A DNA stretch of 64,000 bases from Streptomyces tibetensis (GCF_007655005.1 NZ_SZVW01000001.1:372001-436000); one strand, 5' to 3'. Positions 52,320-61,414 are shown, numbered from the stretch's first letter. Numbers and translations are program-made. Notes: generated by a model not told the origin, from the sequence alone.

Positions 52320-53862
52320 TGAGGCTCCACAGGCGGAACACGCCCGTGCCGTCGGAGAGGTACTGGCCGCCGCCGACGTCCTCGGTGGTGACGACGTACT
52401 CCTTGGCCTGCCACAGCGGCAGCACCGGGACGTCCTGGGCGACGGTGTCCTGCACCGAGCGGAAGTCCCGCTCGGCCTCGGTCCGCTCGGCGAAGCGCCG
52501 GCTGTCCTTGATGAGCCGGTCGACGGTCTTGCTGCTGTAGCCGGTGTTCATGGCGCTGCCGGTGCCGACGAGCGCGGCGCCGAAGGTGTCCGGGTCGGGG
52601 AAGTCGGCGACCCAGCCGACGGCGTACGCGTCGAGCTTGCCGGTCGCCCACTGCTTCTGGAAGGCGGTCCACTCGTAGCCCTTGAGGGTGACCTGGAACA
52701 GGCCGCTCGCCTCCAGCTCCTTCTTGATCTCGGCCGCCTCCTGCTCACCGGCGCCGCGCCCCTTGGCGTAGCCGTAGGTGAAGTGCACCGGCAGGCTCAC
52801 GCCGGCCTTCCTGAGGAGCTGCCGGGCCTTCTCCGGGTCGGGCTTCGGATAGTCGTCGAAGAACGAGGCGGTGTGCCCGGTCAGACCTGCCGGGATCAGG
52901 GAGTACAGCGGGTCGACGGTGCCGTCGTAGACGGTGGCGGCCAGCGCCTCGCGGTCGATCAGCCAGGCCATGGCCTGCCGGACCTTCGGGTCGTGCAGCG
53001 GCTTGCCCGAGCGGGTGTCGAAGTACAGGTTGCGGGTCTCCGAGCCGTCCGCCTCGTAGACGTGCTGGGCGGGGTCGCTCGGGTTGAGCCCGGCGAGGAC
53101 GCCGGGCGGCAGCTGGTCGGTCGCGACGTCGACCTGCTTGTCCTTCCAGGCGGTGTCCAGGGCCTGGGGGGACGCGTAGTAGCGCATGTCGACGGGCCGG
53201 CCGGTGCCGCTGACGGCACCCCGGTAGTGGGGGTTGGGCGCGAGGACCGCCTCATGGTCCTTCGTGTAGGAGGTCAGGGTGTACGGGCCCGTCCCGTCGG
53301 CACCGGCGTCGGTGCGGAGCTTGCCGGCCGGGTACGCGGTGTGGTCGACGATCGAGCCGGCTCCGGTGGCCACCTTGAAGGGGAACGTCGCGTCCGGCGA
53401 GGTCAGGTGGAAGGTGACGGTCATGCCTGCGGCGTCCACGGAACCGAGTGTGCCGAGCAGGGACGCCGGGCCGACGGGGGACTTGATCCGCAGGATCCGG
53501 TCGAAGGAGTACTTCACGTCCTCGGCGTTCATCGCCCGGCCGCTGGGGAAGGTGAGGCCGTCGCGCAGCCGGCAGCGGTACGTGGTGAGGTCGCCGCGGA
53601 CGAACGCGCAGCTCTTCGCCGCGTCCGGCACGGGGGCGGTGCCGCCCGGCGCGAAGGTCAGCAGCGACTGGAAGACGTTGCTGAACAGCGCCCAGGAGCC
53701 CGCGTCGTAGGCACCGGCGGGGTCGAGCGAGGTGACGCCGTCCGTCGTACCGACCGTGATGGTCTTCCCGTCGCCCTTCGACGGCAGGAACTGCCAGGCG
53801 CCCACGCCCGCGGCAGCCAGGACCAGCAGCCCCGCGAGTATCCGCATGCGAACCGATCGCAT
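52309..53862 (-). CDS. Extracellular peptide-binding protein of ABC transport (SBP family 5)
   Basis: This encodes 517 aa from ATG 53862, with GGGAGGG eight bases upstream. The hydrophobic start MRILAGLLVLAAAGVGAWQF has no lipobox Cys, so it is likely a signal anchor and not a lipoprotein, which is unusual for the family. Family-5 features are clear: DGVTSLDPAGAYDAGSWALF, LRDGLTFPSGRAMNAEDVKY, then RNLYFDTRSGKPLHDPKVRQ and AMAWLIDREALA. It binds oligopeptides or related ligands; no permease or ATPase genes lie beside it. Confidence 0.9.
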   Translation of the reverse strand: MRSVRMRILAGLLVLAAAGVGAWQFLPSKGDGKTITVGTTDGVTSLDPAGAYDAGSWALFSNVFQSLLTFAPGGTAPVPDAAKSCAFVRGDLTTYRCRLRDGLTFPSGRAMNAEDVKYSFDRILRIKSPVGPASLLGTLGSVDAAGMTVTFHLTSPDATFPFKVATGAGSIVDHTAYPAGKLRTDAGADGTGPYTLTSYTKDHEAVLAPNPHYRGAVSGTGRPVDMRYYASPQALDTAWKDKQVDVATDQLPPGVLAGLNPSDPAQHVYEADGSETRNLYFDTRSGKPLHDPKVRQAMAWLIDREALAATVYDGTVDPLYSLIPAGLTGHTASFFDDYPKPDPEKARQLLRKAGVSLPVHFTYGYAKGRGAGEQEAAEIKKELEASGLFQVTLKGYEWTAFQKQWATGKLDAYAVGWVADFPDPDTFGAALVGTGSAMNTGYSSKTVDRLIKDSRRFAERTEAERDFRSVQDTVAQDVPVLPLWQAKEYVVTTEDVGGGQYLSDGTGVFRLWSLTSL

Positions 53863-54037
53863 CGGCTTTGCCCTCCCCAGGCCCGTGAAGGCCCATGTGC
53901 GTATGCCACACCCCTTTGCGGCGGGCTCACCCAATCACAGGATTTCGAACAGGAGGAAGGGAGATCTTATGAGTTGGGAAAGAACTTACCGATGCGCCTT
54001 TCGGTCCGGTTTCACAGCGTTCTCACAGGGTCGGTGG

Positions 54038-55480
54038 TCAGGCCTGCTTCGACGCGAGCTCGATGACGGTGATGTCCGACGGTGCGCCCACGCGGGTGGG
54101 CGGGCCCCAGGCGCCGGCGCCGCGCGAGACGTAGAGCTGGGTGTCGCCGTAGCGGTCCAGGCCCGCGAGGGTGGGGTTGGCGCCGGCGGCGATGAGGCTA
54201 CCGGGCCACAGCTGGCCGCCGTGGGTGTGGCCGGAGAGCTGGAGGTCGACGCCGTGCTCGACGGCGTCGTGGATCTGGACGGGCTGGTGGGCGAGCAGCA
54301 CGCACGCGCGGGCGGTGTCGCGGTCGCCGAGCGCCTTCGCGAAGTCGGGGCCCTGGCCCTCGTCCTCGCCCGCGACGTCGTTGACTCCGGCCAGGTCGAA
54401 GTACGGCATCTCCCTGCGGGCGTTCTCCAGGGGGTCGATGCCCAGGCGGCGGACCTCCTCGACCCACTGCTCGGCGCCGGAGAAGTATTCGTGGTTGCCG
54501 GTGACGAAGTAGGAGCCGTGACGGGCCCTCAGCTGGGCGAGCGGGGCGGCCGCGGGGCCGAGGTCCTTCACGCTGCCGTCGACCAGGTCGCCGACGACCG
54601 CGATCAGGTCGGGCTGCGTCCCGTTGATCGTGTCGACGACCTTCTGCGCGAAGCCGCGTCCGAGGACCGGGCCGAGGTGCACGTCACTGACCACGGCGAT
54701 CCGGTACCCGTGCGCGGCGCGCGGCAGCTTGGCCAGGGGCACGGTGACCCGCTTGACCTTCGGCCCGCGCAGCACACCGTACGTCCCGTAGCCCACGGTC
54801 CCGACGGCGGCGGCCGCGGCGGCACCGGCGACGACCCGGGAGACGAAGAGGCGGCGGGAGGGGCCGGCGGGAGCGGCGGGTGCGGGGGCGGGGTCCGCGG
54901 TGGTGAGCCGCTGGGGCACGCCGTCGGTGCCGGGTGCGCCGTCGGTCCCGGGTACGCCGTCGGTCCCGGGTACGCCGTCGGTGCTGGGTGCGCCCTCGGT
55001 GCCGGGGGCCTGGTCGGTCCGCGAGGGAGGGGGCGTCGCGGGGGTGCCGGGCCGGGAGGCGGCCGCGGGTGCCGTCACGGGCTCGGGTGCCGGCGTCGCG
55101 GCGGCGGGTGCGCCGGTGTCGGTACTCCTCCCGTGCAGGCCCTGGTCCGTCCGTCTCGCCCTGTGGTCGAGGAAGCGGCGCAGGAGCGGGCGGACGATCT
55201 CCCCGGCCACCACTGCCAGCAGCAGGTATATCGACAGGGCCAGCCACAGGAAGCCCGGCCAGGCCAGCACCTGCTGGAGCCGGAAGGGGGCGCCGGAGCG
55301 TTCGGCGACCAGGGCGGTGACCGCGAGGACCCAGCCGCCCGCGATGAGGACCGCGCCCGCCCGGCGGACGAGACCCGGGCCGCTGGTCGTGTCGCGGAAC
55401 AGGCGGCGCCACACGTACCAGTTGGCCGTCACGACGACGGCCAGGACCAGACTTGCGACGAGTACGAAAACGATGACCAC
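54038..55480 (-). CDS. Membrane-anchored metallophosphoesterase
   Basis: This encodes 480 aa from GTG 55480, with GGGAG ten bases upstream. Three or four N-terminal membrane helices (VVIVFVLVASLVLAVVVTAN, AGAVLIAGGWVLAVTALVAE, WLALSIYLLLAVVAGEI) are followed by a Thr/Pro/Ala linker with GTDGVP repeats, a further hydrophobic or twin-Arg-like segment (SRRLFVSRVVAGAAAAAAVG), and the phosphoesterase domain: DVHLGPVLG, GDLVDGS, GNHEY, LAHQP and SGHTHGGQLWPG supply the metal ligands. It probably acts outside the membrane. The small SCO4848-like gene is 22 bases upstream. Confidence 0.92.
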   Translation of the reverse strand: MVIVFVLVASLVLAVVVTANWYVWRRLFRDTTSGPGLVRRAGAVLIAGGWVLAVTALVAERSGAPFRLQQVLAWPGFLWLALSIYLLLAVVAGEIVRPLLRRFLDHRARRTDQGLHGRSTDTGAPAAATPAPEPVTAPAAASRPGTPATPPPSRTDQAPGTEGAPSTDGVPGTDGVPGTDGAPGTDGVPQRLTTADPAPAPAAPAGPSRRLFVSRVVAGAAAAAAVGTVGYGTYGVLRGPKVKRVTVPLAKLPRAAHGYRIAVVSDVHLGPVLGRGFAQKVVDTINGTQPDLIAVVGDLVDGSVKDLGPAAAPLAQLRARHGSYFVTGNHEYFSGAEQWVEEVRRLGIDPLENARREMPYFDLAGVNDVAGEDEGQGPDFAKALGDRDTARACVLLAHQPVQIHDAVEHGVDLQLSGHTHGGQLWPGSLIAAGANPTLAGLDRYGDTQLYVSRGAGAWGPPTRVGAPSDITVIELASKQA

Positions 55481-55502
55481 GGTGCCGTGTCTCCCGATCG
55501 CC

Positions 55503-55742
55503 CTATGACGTCCGGCGCAGTGCGCGCAGACCACGCAACCCGATGGCCCCGATGACCGTCCCCAATACGAAGGAAACGACGGCGAGCAGCAGGTGCACCC
55601 AGAAGTAGGCCGTGGGACGACCGTCGTCGAAGGCGAGCCCGCTGCCGTCCTTGACCAGGTTCTTGACGAAAGTGATCCAGATGACCCAGCTCCACACCCC
55701 GAAGGCGAGCAGGAACCAGGACACGGGGCGGCTGAGCTTCAT
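55503..55742 (-). CDS. SCO4848-family small membrane protein
   Basis: This encodes 79 aa from ATG 55742. Two membrane helices lie at residues about 6-27 (VSWFLLAFGVWSWVIWITFV) and 47-70 (WVHLLLAVVSFVLGTVIGAI). This is a conserved small protein of Streptomyces cores, next to a D,D-carboxypeptidase as here. Function unknown. It precedes the metallophosphoesterase and diverges from the carboxypeptidase gene. Confidence 0.9.
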   Translation of the reverse strand: MKLSRPVSWFLLAFGVWSWVIWITFVKNLVKDGSGLAFDDGRPTAYFWVHLLLAVVSFVLGTVIGAIGLRGLRALRRTS

Positions 55743-55833
55743 GCACCCAGTATCGCCAGGCCGTGTCCGGTTCCGTTCGCGGGGTGGGACCGCAGACGGG
55801 ACTTCCCCCCGTACGGCATGTACGTTTCCGACC

Positions 55834-57138
55834 GTGCCCGCTCAGAACAAGACCACCAGGCGATCCCTGCTGGTCACCTCCGCCGTCCTGTCATCCCTCG
55901 CCCTGGCCGCACCCGCCGCCGTCGCCGCACCGAAGCCCTCGGACAGCCCGTCGGCGAGCGCGAGCCCCTCGGCCACTCCCCCGGCCTCGATGTCGAGCGT
56001 GGGCGGCGCCCGGCTCGGCAGGCCGGGCACGCAGGCGAGCCTGGCGGGCGGCGTGCCGGCACTGCCGAAGGACGTGAGCGCGCGCTCCTGGATCGTCGCC
56101 GACGCCGAGTCCGGAGAGGTGCTGGCCGCCCACAACGCGCACTGGCGTCTCGCCCCGGCGAGCACGCTGAAGATGCTGTTCGCGGACACGCTGCTGCCGA
56201 AGTTCCCGAGGGACGCCAAGCACAAAGTCGTGCCCTCCGACATGGCCGGCATCGGAGCGGGCTCCAGCATGGTCGGGATAAAGGAGGAGGAGACGTACTC
56301 GGTCCACGACCTGTGGCTGGGCGTCTTCCTGCGCTCCGGCAACGACGCGGTGCACGTGCTGTCCGCCATGAACGGGGGCGTCGAGAACACCGTCAAGGAC
56401 ATGAACGAGCACGCCGAGGAGCTCCAGGCCCTCGACACGCACGTCGTCAGCCCGGACGGCTACGACGCCGAGGGGCAGGTCTCCTCCGCGTACGACCTGA
56501 CGTTGTTCGCCCGCTCGGGGCTGCAGAAGAAGGACTTCCGGGAGTACTGCTCGACGGTCAGCGCCAAGTTCCCGGGGCAGACGAAGAAGGGCAAGAAGGG
56601 CAAGCCGGTCCGCGAGTCCTTCGAGATCCAGAACACCAACCGGCTGCTCGCCGGCGACTCCGACGTGCCGGTCTACCAGGGCATCGCGGGCGTCAAGAAC
56701 GGCAACACCACCAACGCGGGCGCCACCTTCACCGGCGTCGCCGAGCGCGGCGGCAAGGTGCTGCTGGTGACGGTGATGAACCCGGAGAAGCCCGAGCACA
56801 ACGAGGTCTACAAGGAGACGGCCCGGCTGTTCGACTGGGGCTTCAAGGCGGCCGGGAAGGTGCAGCCGGTGGGCGAACTGGTGCCGCCCAAGGGCGCCGA
56901 GGAGGCCAAGCCCGGCGCGAACCCCTCGGGAGAGGCGGGCGGTTCCGGTGACGGCGGCGGCACGGCGGGGACCGGTTCGAAGCCGGTGGCCAGTGCCCCG
57001 GCCGCGGACGGCTCCAGCGGCATAGGGACCGCGCTCGGCATCACGGGCGGGGTGCTGGTTCTGCTCGCGGGCGGCGCGTTCCTCGTCAACCGCCGGTGGC
57101 CCCTGCCGGATCTGGTGCGCCGCCGCACGCGTCCCTGA
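55834..57138 (+). CDS. D-alanyl-D-alanine carboxypeptidase (serine-type, S11)
   Basis: This encodes 434 aa from GTG 55834; no ribosome site is seen, so it may be leaderless. A signal peptide (RRSLLVTSAVLSSLALAAPA) is followed by a Pro/Ser stretch and the S11 domain: catalytic SxxK in PASTLKMLF, SxN in RSGNDAV, and the third motif reads VKNGNT where KTG is usual, a conservative but noticeable change. A Gly/Ser/Pro linker and C-terminal membrane helix (GIGTALGITGGVLVLLAGGA) anchor it outside the cell. It trims the terminal D-Ala of peptidoglycan stem peptides. Its 3' end overlaps the YihY gene by 53 bases. Confidence 0.92.
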   Translation: MPAQNKTTRRSLLVTSAVLSSLALAAPAAVAAPKPSDSPSASASPSATPPASMSSVGGARLGRPGTQASLAGGVPALPKDVSARSWIVADAESGEVLAAHNAHWRLAPASTLKMLFADTLLPKFPRDAKHKVVPSDMAGIGAGSSMVGIKEEETYSVHDLWLGVFLRSGNDAVHVLSAMNGGVENTVKDMNEHAEELQALDTHVVSPDGYDAEGQVSSAYDLTLFARSGLQKKDFREYCSTVSAKFPGQTKKGKKGKPVRESFEIQNTNRLLAGDSDVPVYQGIAGVKNGNTTNAGATFTGVAERGGKVLLVTVMNPEKPEHNEVYKETARLFDWGFKAAGKVQPVGELVPPKGAEEAKPGANPSGEAGGSGDGGGTAGTGSKPVASAPAADGSSGIGTALGITGGVLVLLAGGAFLVNRRWPLPDLVRRRTRP

Positions 57139-58003
57139 TCTCGGCGACCTCGTCCTCCTTGCTCTGCGTCGCCGTCCAGGCGGCGCAGAACAGCACCAGT
57201 TTCGAGGTGAAGTTGATCCACAGCAGCAACGCGACGGGCACCCCGAACGCGCCGTACATGCTCTTCGCCGCCACGCCCTGCAGATAGCCGCTGAGCAGCA
57301 GCTTCAGCAGTTCAAAACCGATCGCGCCGGTCAGCGCCGCCACGAACAGGCGGTGGCGGGTCGGCTCGACGCCGGGCAGCAGGGTGAGGACGTAGAGCAG
57401 GAGCAGGAAGTTCGCGAGGACGGCGATCAGGAACGCGGCGATGTGCAGCAGGACCCCGCCCCAGCCGCCCTCGTCGATGCCGGCTTCCTTGATGATCCAG
57501 CCGATCATGGCGGAGGCGACGGCGGAGGCGGCGATGGTGACGAGGAGGGCGCCGCCGAGGCCGATCAGGACGCCCGCGTCCTTGCCGTAGCGCAGGACGG
57601 GGTTCTCCTCCTCGTCGGACAGCTCCCACACCGCCCGCAGGCACTCGCGCATCGAGCCGGCCCAGCTGACACCGGTGAAGAACAGCAGGGCGCCCGCGAT
57701 GAGCCCGATGGTGCCGGCGTTGTCGACCAGGCCGGCGATGTCGAGCTGGTCGGAGATGCCGGGGACCTGTTCGGCGAGCTTGTCCTGAAGCCTGTGCTCC
57801 TGCTCCGTGCTGAGCGTGGCGGCGGCGATGGTGGCGGACACCGTCAGCAGCGGGAACAGCGCGACGAAACTGGTGAAGGTCATCGCGGCGGCCAGCCGCG
57901 TCCACTTCACGCGGTCGAGCCGCTCGTACGACCGCCACGCGTGGGTGATCATCAGCCGCTCTGCCCGCGGCCCGACCACCGGGATTCTTTTCAGCCAGTC
58001 CAT
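57086..58003 (-). CDS. YihY/UPF0761-family inner membrane protein
   Basis: This encodes 305 aa from ATG 58003. YihY features: WTRLAAAMTFTSFVALFPLL, GTIGLIAGALLFFTGVSWAG, then further helices (LLHIAAFLIAVLANFLLLLY, LFVAALTGAIGFELLKLLLS), about six in total, and a YGAFGVPVALLLWINFT signature. The family was formerly misnamed ribonuclease BN; function is unknown. The start overlaps the GtrA stop by 13 bases, so it shares that operon. Confidence 0.92.
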   Translation of the reverse strand: MDWLKRIPVVGPRAERLMITHAWRSYERLDRVKWTRLAAAMTFTSFVALFPLLTVSATIAAATLSTEQEHRLQDKLAEQVPGISDQLDIAGLVDNAGTIGLIAGALLFFTGVSWAGSMRECLRAVWELSDEEENPVLRYGKDAGVLIGLGGALLVTIAASAVASAMIGWIIKEAGIDEGGWGGVLLHIAAFLIAVLANFLLLLYVLTLLPGVEPTRHRLFVAALTGAIGFELLKLLLSGYLQGVAAKSMYGAFGVPVALLLWINFTSKLVLFCAAWTATQSKEDEVAEIRDACGGAPDPAGATGG

Positions 58004-58443
58004 GATCCGACTCTGCCCTCCGCCCGGAACACCCATGTACGGGTACCCCAGAACCGCAGGACTGTGGCCAGCGCCATACCGATGACCGCGCCGGAGACGG
58101 TGTCCGCGCGCTGCGAGGTGAGGCCGAGACCGTAGTGGCTGACGGCCAGGCAGAGCAGTTGTACGGCGGCTCCGGCGAGGTTCACCGCGAAGAACACGGC
58201 GTACGCCCGCAGGCCGGCTGCGCGTGCGGTGCGGTAGGTGCCGAGGGCGTTGCCCGCGTAGGCGACCGTGCAGGCGGCCAGGAACGACAGGGACTTGGCG
58301 GTGATCGGGTCGAGTCCGGCGGGTCCGCGCAGGGCGGTGAACAGGGCGAGGTCGACGGCGTAGGCGAGGAGACCGACGCCGGCGAAGCCGAGCAGTTCCC
58401 GGCGGTCCGGGAGCGGAGTGCTCCGCCGGGTGCGCGTGCTCAC
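57991..58443 (-). CDS. GtrA-like membrane protein
   Basis: This encodes 150 aa from GTG 58443; GTGA overlaps the UbiA stop. Four membrane helices fit GtrA: ELLGFAGVGLLAYAVDLALF, SLSFLAACTVAYAGNALGTY, AVFFAVNLAGAAVQLLCLAV, VSGAVIGMALATVLRFWG, with RTWVF near the end. In mycobacteria a GtrA-like protein (Rv3789) is linked to DprE1/DprE2. It may move or organise polyprenyl-linked sugar. Confidence 0.88.
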   Translation of the reverse strand: MSTRTRRSTPLPDRRELLGFAGVGLLAYAVDLALFTALRGPAGLDPITAKSLSFLAACTVAYAGNALGTYRTARAAGLRAYAVFFAVNLAGAAVQLLCLAVSHYGLGLTSQRADTVSGAVIGMALATVLRFWGTRTWVFRAEGRVGSWTG

Positions 58444-59384
58444 CAGTTGGCCACGGCAAGGCCGTACATCGCCACCCAGGCGATCCCGATGAGTGCGAGG
58501 GCACGGTCGCCCAGGACGACGTCCTCGGGTTCGCCGGCCGTGCCGCGGTCGGCGAAGACGGCGTAGCGGAGGATCGCCAGGATGAAGGCGACCATGGACA
58601 GTTGGCGCCAGGGCAGCACGCTGGTGTGCGGGACGCCGCCCTCCTCCATGGCCCACAGGCAGTAGCCGAGGACGGCGACGCCGGCCGCGAGCTGCCAGAC
58701 GAAGCGGAGGTAGCCGGTGGTGTACTCGGTGAGCAACGCGCGGGTGGCGCCCGCCTTTCCGGCCATCTGGACGGCTTCCGAGTAGCGCTTGGCCGACACC
58801 ATGAACAGCGCGCCGAAACCGGTGGTGATCAGGAACCAGCGCGAGAGCGGGATGCCGAGGGCGAGTCCGCCGACCATGGCCCGCATCAGGAACCCGGTGG
58901 TGATGACGGCGAGGTCGACGACCAGGACGTGCTTGAGGCTGATGCAGTAGGCCAGTTGCATGGCGAGGTAGGCGGCCAGCAGGGTGGCGACGGCCGGGCC
59001 GCACGACCAGGCCGCGGCGGCGGGCGCGAGGACGCCCAGGCAGCCGCCGACGGCGTAGGCGAGGGGTACCGGGACCTGCCCGGCGGCGACCGGGCGGTGT
59101 TGTTTGGTGGGGTGGGCGCGGTCGGCGTCGGCGTCGCGGGCGTCGTTGACGAGGTAGACGGCGGCGGCGCAGGCGGTGAAGAGGCAGAAGACCAGGGCGA
59201 GTCGAAGCAGCGCGTGCCGGGAGAAGAGCTCGCCGGCGGCGGCCGGGGCGGCGGCGACGAGGACGTTCTTGACCCACTGCTTGGGGCGCGCGGTCCTGAG
59301 AAGACCGGCCAGGAGACCACCCTTGTGGGGTGATGCGGGCCGCTCGTCGTGGGTGCGCTGCCGCAGGACGGCCGTCTCAGTCAC
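58440..59384 (-). CDS. UbiA-like decaprenyl-phosphate phosphoribosyltransferase
   Basis: This encodes 314 aa from GTG 59384, which overlaps the PAP2 stop by eight bases. The UbiA first Asp-rich motif is YLVNDARDADADRAHPTKQH and the second region is KHVLVVDLAVITTGF. About nine membrane helices. The start LRTARPKQWVKNVLVAAAPA is typical of the decaprenyl-phosphate phosphoribose synthase group (mycobacterial Rv3806c), which joins PRPP to the lipid carrier. The nearby DprE1/DprE2 and PAP2 genes support this role. Confidence 0.88.
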   Translation of the reverse strand: MTETAVLRQRTHDERPASPHKGGLLAGLLRTARPKQWVKNVLVAAAPAAAGELFSRHALLRLALVFCLFTACAAAVYLVNDARDADADRAHPTKQHRPVAAGQVPVPLAYAVGGCLGVLAPAAAAWSCGPAVATLLAAYLAMQLAYCISLKHVLVVDLAVITTGFLMRAMVGGLALGIPLSRWFLITTGFGALFMVSAKRYSEAVQMAGKAGATRALLTEYTTGYLRFVWQLAAGVAVLGYCLWAMEEGGVPHTSVLPWRQLSMVAFILAILRYAVFADRGTAGEPEDVVLGDRALALIGIAWVAMYGLAVANW

Positions 59385-59898
59385 GGTGGGCGCCCTCCCG
59401 CATCCAGCGGGCGCCGAGCCGGGCCGTGAGGGCGCCGAGGGCCGCGCCGGCGGCGACGTCCGTGGGGAAGTGGACACCGGCCACCAGCCGTGAGACGCAG
59501 ACCAGGCCGGCGAGCGGCGGGACCGCGTGGGCGCCCAGGGCGCCGAAGGCGACGGCCGCGGCCGCCGCGGAGGCGGCGTGCGAGCTGGGGAAGGAGTGCC
59601 GGCCGACGGTGTGCACCAGGGGCTCGACGTGCGCGGGGCGCGGTCTGCGCACGACCCGTTTCACCCCCATGCTGACCAGGTGCGCCCCGGCGGTGAGGGC
59701 CGTGCCGCGCAGCCAGGCGCCGCGTCGCCCGCCGTCGACGGCGGCTCCGGCGAGCCCCGCCGCCAGCCACAGCGCCGCGTGCTCCCCCGCCCAGGACAGG
59801 GCACGAGCGGCGCCGGCGACGCGTGGGTCGGTGCCGCACTCCCTGAGCGCCGAAACGATCCGGTGGTCCATGTCGTGCAGGTCGTCGAGGTCGTCCAT
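59377..59898 (-). CDS. PAP2-family membrane phosphatase
   Basis: This encodes 173 aa from ATG 59898. PAP2 motifs in order are KRVVRRPRP, HSFPSSHAAS and SRLVAGVHFPTDVAAG, with all catalytic residues present. Several membrane helices. In mycobacteria a PAP2 protein (Rv3807c) beside the UbiA gene is proposed to dephosphorylate decaprenylphosphoryl-5-phosphoribose; the same neighbours here favour that reaction. First gene of the overlapping PAP2-UbiA-GtrA-YihY operon, divergent from dprE1. Confidence 0.88.
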   Translation of the reverse strand: MDDLDDLHDMDHRIVSALRECGTDPRVAGAARALSWAGEHAALWLAAGLAGAAVDGGRRGAWLRGTALTAGAHLVSMGVKRVVRRPRPAHVEPLVHTVGRHSFPSSHAASAAAAAVAFGALGAHAVPPLAGLVCVSRLVAGVHFPTDVAAGAALGALTARLGARWMREGAHRD

Positions 59899-59919
59899 GT
59901 GGACTCACTGTTCACGCCC

Positions 59920-59931
59920 TTCAGGCCTGAA
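59920..59931. promoter_or_regulatory. Palindrome between the divergent PAP2 and dprE1 operons
   Basis: TTCAGGCCTGAA is a perfect 12-base palindrome with an extra GTTC about ten bases to the left. It lies 22 bases upstream of the PAP2 ATG and about 100 bases upstream of dprE1. It could bind a shared regulator. Confidence 0.35.
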
Positions 59932-60031
59932 CTCCGGCAATATTGGGCGACATCCCATTAATCACCCATTTCGGGGAGGGATGCCATGTTCGCTAACTAT
60001 TCGCTCACAGTAGGGCGATACGGTCACGGAC

Positions 60032-61414
60032 ATGTCTGCCGACACCGATTCCGACCCGGACGTCATGGGCCTGGACCACACCACCGTCACGGGCTGGGGC
60101 CGCACTGCCCCCACTGCCGCATGGGTGGTCCGCCCCCGGACATACGAGGAGGCCGCGGCGGCCGTCCGGGACTGCGGGGCGCGCGGCGGGATCCCCCGGG
60201 GCCTGGGACGGGCGTACGGGGACGCGGCGCAGAACGCGGGCGGGTCCGTGCTCGACATGACGGCCCTGGACCGGGTGCACGCGATCGACGCCGACGGCGG
60301 CACCGTGCTGTGCGACGCGGGCGTCTCCCTGCACCGGCTGATGGAGGTGCTGCTGCCGCTCGGCTGGTTCGTGCCGGTCACCCCCGGCACCCGCTACGTC
60401 ACCGTCGGCGGGGCGATCGGCGCCGACATCCACGGCAAGAACCACCACGTCTCCGGCTCCTTCGCGCGGCACGTGCTCGCCCTCGAACTGCTCACCGCCG
60501 ACGGTGAGATCCGCACGGTGATCCCCGGCACGCCGCTGTTCGACGCGACGGCCGGCGGCATGGGCCTGACCGGCGTGATCCTCACCGCGACGATCCGGCT
60601 CCAGCCCGTCCAGACGTCGCTGATGTCCGTCGACACCGAGCGGGCGACGGACCTGGACGACCTGATGGCCCGGCTGGCGGCCACCGACCACCGTTACCGC
60701 TACTCGGTCGCCTGGATCGACCTGCTGGCCCGGGGCGCCGCCACCGGCCGCGCGGTCCTCACCCGCGGCGACCACGCCCCGCTGGACGCGCTCCCCGCAC
60801 GCCTGCGCCGCGACCCGCTCGCCTTCCGCACCCCCCGCCTCCCGGCCGCCCCCGCGATCCTCCCCGAGGGCCTGCTCAGCCGGACGACGGTGGGTCTGTT
60901 CAACGAGCTCTGGTACCGCAAGGCCCCCCGCGCGCGGACCGGCCGACTCCAGCGGATCTCCGGCTTCTTCCATCCCCTGGACGGCGTGCCCCACTGGAAC
61001 CGCGTCTACGGCCGCGGCGGCTTCGTGCAGTACCAGTTCGTCGTCGGCCACGGCCGGGAGGACGCGCTGCGCCGCATCGTGCGCCGCATCTCCGAACGCC
61101 GCTGCCCGTCCTTCCTGGCCGTCCTCAAGCGCTTCGGGGAGTCCGACCCGGGGTGGCTGTCCTTCCCCGTGCCGGGCTGGACGCTGGCGCTGGACATCCC
61201 GGCGGGCCTGCCCGGCCTCGGCTCGTTCCTCGACGAGCTGGACGAGGAGGTCGCCGCCGCGGGCGGTCGCGTCTACCTCGCCAAGGACGCCCGGCTGCGC
61301 CCGGAACTGCTCGCTGCCATGTACCCGCGCCTCGACGACTTCCGCGAGCTGCGCGCCCGACTGGACCCGCGCGGGGTGTTCGTGTCCGACCTGGCCCGCC
61401 GCCTCAGTCTCTGA
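60032..61414 (+). CDS. dprE1: Decaprenylphosphoryl-beta-D-ribose oxidase-like flavoenzyme
   Basis: This encodes 460 aa from ATG 60032. FAD-binding motifs (GLGRAYGDAAQNAGG, GGAIGADIHGKNHH with the conserved His) and the C-terminal Lys in YLAKDARLRPE match DprE1. The segment equal to the benzothiazinone-target Cys387 of M. tuberculosis reads GWTLALDIP, so the Cys is Ala (residue 386). DprE1 oxidises decaprenylphosphoryl-ribose at C2; DprE2 then reduces the ketone to the arabinose. The ribosome site is weak; a GGGGAGGG 50 bases upstream serves other ATGs. dprE2 follows 22 bases downstream. Confidence 0.93.
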   Translation: MSADTDSDPDVMGLDHTTVTGWGRTAPTAAWVVRPRTYEEAAAAVRDCGARGGIPRGLGRAYGDAAQNAGGSVLDMTALDRVHAIDADGGTVLCDAGVSLHRLMEVLLPLGWFVPVTPGTRYVTVGGAIGADIHGKNHHVSGSFARHVLALELLTADGEIRTVIPGTPLFDATAGGMGLTGVILTATIRLQPVQTSLMSVDTERATDLDDLMARLAATDHRYRYSVAWIDLLARGAATGRAVLTRGDHAPLDALPARLRRDPLAFRTPRLPAAPAILPEGLLSRTTVGLFNELWYRKAPRARTGRLQRISGFFHPLDGVPHWNRVYGRGGFVQYQFVVGHGREDALRRIVRRISERRCPSFLAVLKRFGESDPGWLSFPVPGWTLALDIPAGLPGLGSFLDELDEEVAAAGGRVYLAKDARLRPELLAAMYPRLDDFRELRARLDPRGVFVSDLARRLSL

